Source: Rapana venosa (lineage: Eukaryota; Mollusca; Gastropoda; Neogastropoda; Muricidae). From it: 64,000 nt of DNA. The notes beneath the pieces were generated by a model. The model saw only the letters and a list, made by a program, of their open reading frames with translations, made no database searches and was not told the DNA's origin. The position numbers were made by a program, and so were the translations under genes. Positions 59,886-64,000 of the stretch are shown piece after piece. The stretch covers positions 29,537,307-29,601,306 of the forward strand of contig CM054153.1 in the NCBI GenBank assembly GCA_028751875.1. The letters run 5' to 3'. The stretch's first letter is position 1; each line of letters begins with the position of its first letter.

Positions 59886-60715
59886 TAAAGAATTTAGAAA
59901 TGGGTGCCAAGACAGGTAAGAGACCCCACCTCAAAAACAATCAGAAGTACTCTAACAAAATTTGACTGAGCAGAATTATGTCTACATGAGGGTAGTTTCG
60001 CTTTTAAAATATGAACAGTTTTGCTTCTAAAAAGTAGGGTGTGTTCTTGATTCAAACAACCAAGTATACAATAATCAATGGAAGGAGAAGAATTAAGAAT
60101 AGGAGCACACATTACAACAACAACAAAAACCACCAAAAAAATCCCACAGATTTTCTCCAGCAACCAGATTTATGGATTCCATTTGGGATGCACTTCATAT
60201 GTTTCCTTTCCTATTTATTGAAAACTGCTTGAGTAAAGATTAGTTATCATTTCAACGCTATCCTTATGAATTCAGAAAAAACAAAGCCCGTAACAGGTTT
60301 CTTGTCTTTCCTGTTGAGTTTGAAACCCCCATTCATCCTTGAACACAACTGAAAAAAACCAACTCAGCTGTGTGGTTCTGATATGTGATAAAGTCGTGTT
60401 CAACCACATCAGATGATACGAATCTTTCTGCAGAAAGCCATCTGTATATAATTGAAGCTTTGCATGAAAATCTGTGGGGGGGGATAAGTGGGGTCACTGC
60501 GAAAGATTGCGGACTTCATCATCCAGACCAGACTAAAGAAGAATAAGCGATGACTGGAAATTGTGAAGACAGAGGTATCCAAAGGTTTGTACCAAAAATT
60601 GTTTTTGAAATCTCGAAAGAAGACTATGATATGACGAAATCATTTAGATAAGAAAAACACAGGTCTGCATCTTGGTGAAAGGATGATAAAACTGACAGTG
60701 GGAACGGACATAATT
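59886..60715. other. Non-coding DNA, no gene seen
   Basis: Unique-looking sequence before the minisatellite. No exon recognised. Confidence 0.4.
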
Positions 60716-60719
60716 CTGA

Positions 60720-61745
60720 CAAAGTGGAAGTCATTACTTTTCTGGACAAAAGAGGAAGACATTAACATTTGACAAAAGAGGAAGACCATACATTCTGTCA
60801 ATAAGGAGCGAATCGACAAATTCTGACAAAGTGGAAGGAATACTTTGACAAAAGTGGGAAGAATACATTCTGACAAAAGTGGAAGAAGGAATACTTCTCT
60901 GACAAAAGAGGAAGACATACATTCTGACAAAAGAGGAATACATACATCTGACAAAAGAGGAAGACATTACATTTGACAAAGCGGAAAGACCATACATTCT
61001 GACAAAAGTGGAAGACATACATTCTGACAAAAGAGGAAAGGACATACATTCTGACAAAGTGGAATACCAAACATTCTGACAAAAGAGGAAGACATACATT
61101 CTGACAAAAGTGGGAAGAAATAAAATTCTGACACAGTGGAAGACATACTTTCTGACAAAAGTGGAAAGACATACAATTTGGCCAAAATGTGGAAGACATA
61201 CATTCTGACAAAAGTGGAAGACATACATTCTGACAAAAGAGGAAGACATACATTCTGACAAAAGAGGAAGACATACATTCTGACAAAAGTGGAAGACATA
61301 CATTCTGACAAAAGTGGAAGACATACATTCTGACAAAAGAGGAAGACATACATTCTGACAAAAGAGGAATAATACATTTTTTTTCTTGACAAAAGAGGAA
61401 GACATACATTCTGACAAAAGTGGAAGACATACATTCTGACAAAAGTGGAAGACATACATTCTGACAAAAGTGGAAGACATACATTCTGACAAAAGTGGAA
61501 GACATACATTCTGACAAAAGAGGAAGACATACATTCTGACAAAAGAGGAAGACATACATTCTGACAAAAGAGGAAGACATACATTCTGACAAAAGTGGAA
61601 GACATACATTCTGACAAAAGAGGAAGACATACATTCTGACAAAAGAGGAAGACATACATTCGACAAAAGTTGGAAGACATACCATTTGACCAAACGTGGA
61701 GACATCATCTGACAAAAGTGGAAGACATACATTCTGACAAAAAAG
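60720..61745. repeat. 25-bp minisatellite, about 40 units
   Basis: The unit is 'acatacattctgacaaaaga' plus GGAAG (25 bp), with a common A/T alternative in AAAAG(A/T)GG. The spacing is exactly 25 across the middle (for example 61201, 61226, 61251). Units at both ends carry indels. Because the unit is free of minus-strand stops in all three phases, the minus strand stays open for up to 368 codons (60798-61904). Its 25-residue repeat (CLPLLSECMSSSFVR and so on) is a by-product and not a protein. Confidence 0.97.
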
Positions 61746-61756
61746 GAAAAAAGGGG

Positions 61757-61771
61757 GGGGGGGGGGGGGGG
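61757..61771. repeat. Poly-G tract
   Basis: About 15 G just right of the minisatellite. Confidence 0.95.
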
Positions 61772-62339
61772 TGAAAGTCACAAAATATATCCCAAATTTG
61801 GAAAACATGAAACGGAAATATTTACACCAGAATACATTTCTCACTCTGGTCACAGGATTTGAAAAATACAGGATCAAGAATACTAACTGAACATATCTTG
61901 GCAAGAGATTCGATAGAAAAAAAAAAATGACAAAAAAAAAGCAGAATACATTCTACAGCCCGAAGAATAGGGCTGGTTACAATTTTACGGACAAATTACT
62001 GTCACCACCAATCTAGGATATTTTCTTTCCGTAGGAGAAAAATCATTCTTACCATAAAACAAAAACCATATCAAAACTTTCGAGAAAAACAAAAATCAGC
62101 TTTCTGCTCAAACAAATTTTGCTTTTTTTATTTATTAATCCCATAAAGAAATGGATGTTTTTTTAAAAAACAACAACACACCTACAACATTAAAAAAAAA
62201 AAAAAACCCAACCCAAAATTTCCTAATCCTTTCCCTTCATTACCAACTGGGAGCTCTCTGTGCTTGGCTTTTCTTTCGGCTCTCCTCTCAGAGATATGAT
62301 GAAAAATTAGGCCGGGCCCGTCTCCCTGCCTGGGGTTAC
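61772..62339. other. Intronic or intergenic DNA
   Basis: AT-rich sequence downstream (minus orientation) of the second host exon at 62340. No further exon was recognised. Confidence 0.4.
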
Positions 62340-62549
62340 CAATCACCAGATCGCGGCGGATTGGAGTAAAGTCTATGTTGGCAGTAGTTCGGGTTTGCCT
62401 TGCAGTTCGTGGTCGAGGGCTGGAGCAAGACGCCCCCCCCGTACAGTTCGTTGATCTCCGTCTCTGTGGGAGTCTGGGGGGTTTCGTAGGTGCCGCTGGC
62501 CTCCATTGTGACCGGAGGGGACTCGGTGGGAACGGGGGGAGCTTGTCGT
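62340..62549 (-). CDS. Unidentified gene, downstream exon (Pro/Thr/Glu-rich)
   Basis: The minus strand shows a strong acceptor (pyrimidine-rich tract ending CCCCTTCAG at 62550) and a donor GTAACC at 62339, enclosing 210 bases. Together with the exon at 63173 it reads through without a stop. Its frame gives RRQAPPVPTESPPVTMEASG, then a TYETPQTPTETEINELYGGG segment, and ends YSNPPRSGD plus TG. Third codon positions are mostly G or C, while the surroundings are AT-rich, which supports real coding. It contains a run of eight G in codons for Gly-Gly-Gly, where a one-base sequencing error would change the downstream frame. I do not recognise the protein. The composition suits a cytoplasmic, PEST-like or disordered tail (inference). 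Confidence 0.72.
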
Positions 62550-62594
62550 CTGAAGGGGAAAGAAAGAAAGAAAGAAACTGGCTTAGGACAGCCG

Positions 62595-62642
62595 TGGTTG
62601 TTGTTGTTGTTGGTTGTTGTTTGTTGTTGTTGTTGTGTTTTG
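62595..62642. repeat. (GTT)n repeat
   Basis: GTTGTTGTT triplets next to the SINE fragment at 62643, just upstream (minus orientation) of the exon at 62340-62549. Confidence 0.9.
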
Positions 62643-63030
62643 GTTCTTAGGTTAGGAGCTGCAGGTTTACCAAGGGCGAGATTTTTGCGAATGTTGCCGT
62701 TCCTGGCCCCACCCTCCTCCCAGTAAGGTAGCTGCATTCCAACTTCAGAGGTACAGTAGGAATTGAACCTACCAATTTTTTATTTTTTTTTATCAGGGCA
62801 GTCTTGCTCTTTGCGATTTCCAACTGCCATGCATTTTCTTTGACATGCACAAGTCCATAAGCACAACAGGTCCAAGTGGTTTAGAGTTTCCTCCAAACAA
62901 CATAGACGTTCAGTTCAATTTTCTTGTCAAAGTGGGAAGACAGTGGAAGGCTGGGAATGGAACCCAGAACCTCACAGTTTCCTTGTTAGGCAGGCGAACG
63001 TCTTGACCGTCCTTGCCACCTTCCCTCTCA
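62643..63030 (-). repeat. SINE family A (type 2 head), minus strand
   Basis: On the minus strand the head is 'ggtggcaaggacggtcaaga' with 'aacaaggaaactgtgaggtt' and B box 'gggttccattccc'. The 3' domain is reversed at 62730 ('gtagctgcattccaactt'). The body between them is rearranged. It lies in the intron between the two host exons. Confidence 0.8.
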
Positions 63031-63172
63031 ACTGTTGTTTTTCATTTTGATTTTGATGGACTTGGACACAAAGAACACAAAATTTAAAAAAACAACTAAC
63101 AGTTGACAAGAACGACAAAAAACAGTTTGCAAGAAAGTATTCTACTGATGACAATGAAAGCGTTTAATGTAC

Positions 63173-63274
63173 CGTTTCTGCTTCTCTTTTTTGTCTTCCT
63201 CCTCTCCTTCTCTCAGTATGTTCTTCATCGTCACAGTTGTTGTGGATCCAGACTCTGCTGAACGGCTGGACACT
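63173..63274 (-). CDS. Unidentified gene, upstream exon (acidic/basic)
   Basis: The exon is 102 bases, with acceptor ATTTCAG (ends 63275) and donor GTACAT (starts 63172). The only frame without a stop that fits gives VSSRSAESGSTTTVTMKNIL followed by REGEEEDKKEKQK and CG. It ends with two bases of a codon completed by the first base of the exon at 62549, so both exons have the same phase (one leading and two trailing bases) and lengths divisible by three. The run of Glu, Asp and Lys could be a juxtamembrane or nuclear-localisation-type region (inference). No family was recognised. Confidence 0.68.
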
Positions 63275-63600
63275 CTGAAATATTAAATACATAGATATAA
63301 GATAAATTATAATGACAAAATCAAACAGAGATATTTTTAAAATTGTTTTTAAACGAAAACTGAACGACAGCTCAAGTTGGAAGTTCAAGCTTGAAAAATA
63401 GTGGCACTTTAAGGTGAGAATTGAATCGTGCAACACATGCATGCATGCACACGAATACTTGCACACACACACAACACACACAACATTAATATGGGGGAAA
63501 GGCACGCGAGTGGTTATTCTATTCCCCTCAAAATAAAAGATTTTTTTTAAAGAATAAAATGAATTTTAAAATAATAAAACATTCACCACACACACCAACT
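63275..63600 (-). other. Presumed intron upstream of the unidentified exons
   Basis: AT-rich DNA with a CA tract (63458-63485). No additional exon with matching phase is certain. Confidence 0.4.
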
Positions 63601-63945
63601 CACACGGGAAAACGCCTCGTGGTTGGATAGAACATTGCGCTCACAATCTGATAAACCAGGTTCAATTTCCCGTTCCAAGGGGGATATTTTTCCTGGAGTT
63701 AAAATCAGTGCAGTCCACTCTCTTAAAAGTCCTTCGGATGAGACTATAAATGAGGCCCGAGTGTGAAGCATGCACAACTCTTGCACACACGTTAAATCTG
63801 GTTCCACATTTATAACAGTAGGCCATTGTGTGCCGGTGGGAACAGATGACAGAATTTACAGAGCCACATACACACGGGGACTGGATGTAGAAAAGCACCT
63901 AAGTGCTTATTTCATTATCCTCAATATCAAGAAGAAAATAAATAA
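63600..63945 (+). repeat. Full-length SINE family A (type 1 head)
   Basis: The head is degraded ('gcctcgtggttggatagaac', 'aaccaggttcaatttccc'). The body has 'cctggagttaaaatcagtgc', 'ccttcggatgagactataaa' and 'gtaggccattgtgtgccggt', the 3' end is 'gcttatttcattatcctcaa' and the tail is A-rich. Confidence 0.88.
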
Positions 63946-64000
63946 ACACATATGGACATTCTCTTGACTTCATCACCATACGTGTTGAACATCGCCGTAA

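Noticed and set aside
60798..61904. Long minus-strand open frames (up to 368 codons) with a 25-residue repeat
   Set aside because: They are produced by a 25-bp minisatellite that happens to lack minus-strand stops in every phase. The three overlapping frames read the same repeat.

Overview
This window looks like nuclear DNA of an invertebrate animal, most plausibly a mollusc (inference). It has split exons with GT/AG borders, a protein kinase gene whose introns run to kilobases, many tRNA-derived SINEs, decayed LINEs with APE endonuclease, reverse transcriptase and RNase H domains, and very abundant dinucleotide repeats. There are no operons, no bacterial-type genes and no CRISPR array. Most long open frames are translations of (CA)n, (GA)n or minisatellite DNA and are not genes.

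Two host genes can be supported. The first is the 5' end of a casein kinase I gamma (CSNK1G-type) gene on the minus strand. Coding exon 1 is 32999-33191, exon 2 is 30150-30190 and exon 3 is 28564-28633. The phases join perfectly and encode the kinase N-terminus, glycine-rich loop, VAIK lysine and alphaC glutamate. The rest of the kinase was not found and probably lies beyond the left edge, which would make intron 3 longer than 28 kb. The second is a pair of phase-compatible exons, also on the minus strand (63173-63274 and 62340-62549), from a gene I do not recognise. They encode a charged, Pro/Thr/Glu-rich segment.

Left part (1-28.5 kb): intron 3 of the kinase gene or its surroundings. It holds SINE copies, a 1455-bp piggyBac-like non-autonomous element flanked by TTAA (1765-3219), and dozens of CA/GA/poly-G tracts. 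28.5-33.6 kb: the kinase exons and presumed promoter. 33.6-37.2 kb: SINEs, including a 55-base poly-C run and one well-preserved SINE with (ATT)n tail. 37.6-45.4 kb: two decayed LINEs arranged head to tail on the plus strand, in an AT-rich block that lacks SINEs and microsatellites. 47.2-47.8 kb: a 26-bp minisatellite. 48.6-53.6 kb: a dense SINE cluster with (TAG)n and purine-only repeats. 53.8-54.9 and 57.9-58.2 kb: two further LINE reverse-transcriptase remnants. 56.5-57.4 kb: an unusually long element with a tRNA-like head and poly-A tail. 60.7-61.75 kb: a 25-bp minisatellite of about 40 units. 62.3-63.3 kb: the second host gene.

No new defence or metabolic system is visible. The most interesting signals are the piggyBac-like element, the long tRNA-headed element, a core sequence shared by SINEs with different tRNA heads, the paired LINE block and the unidentified gene.
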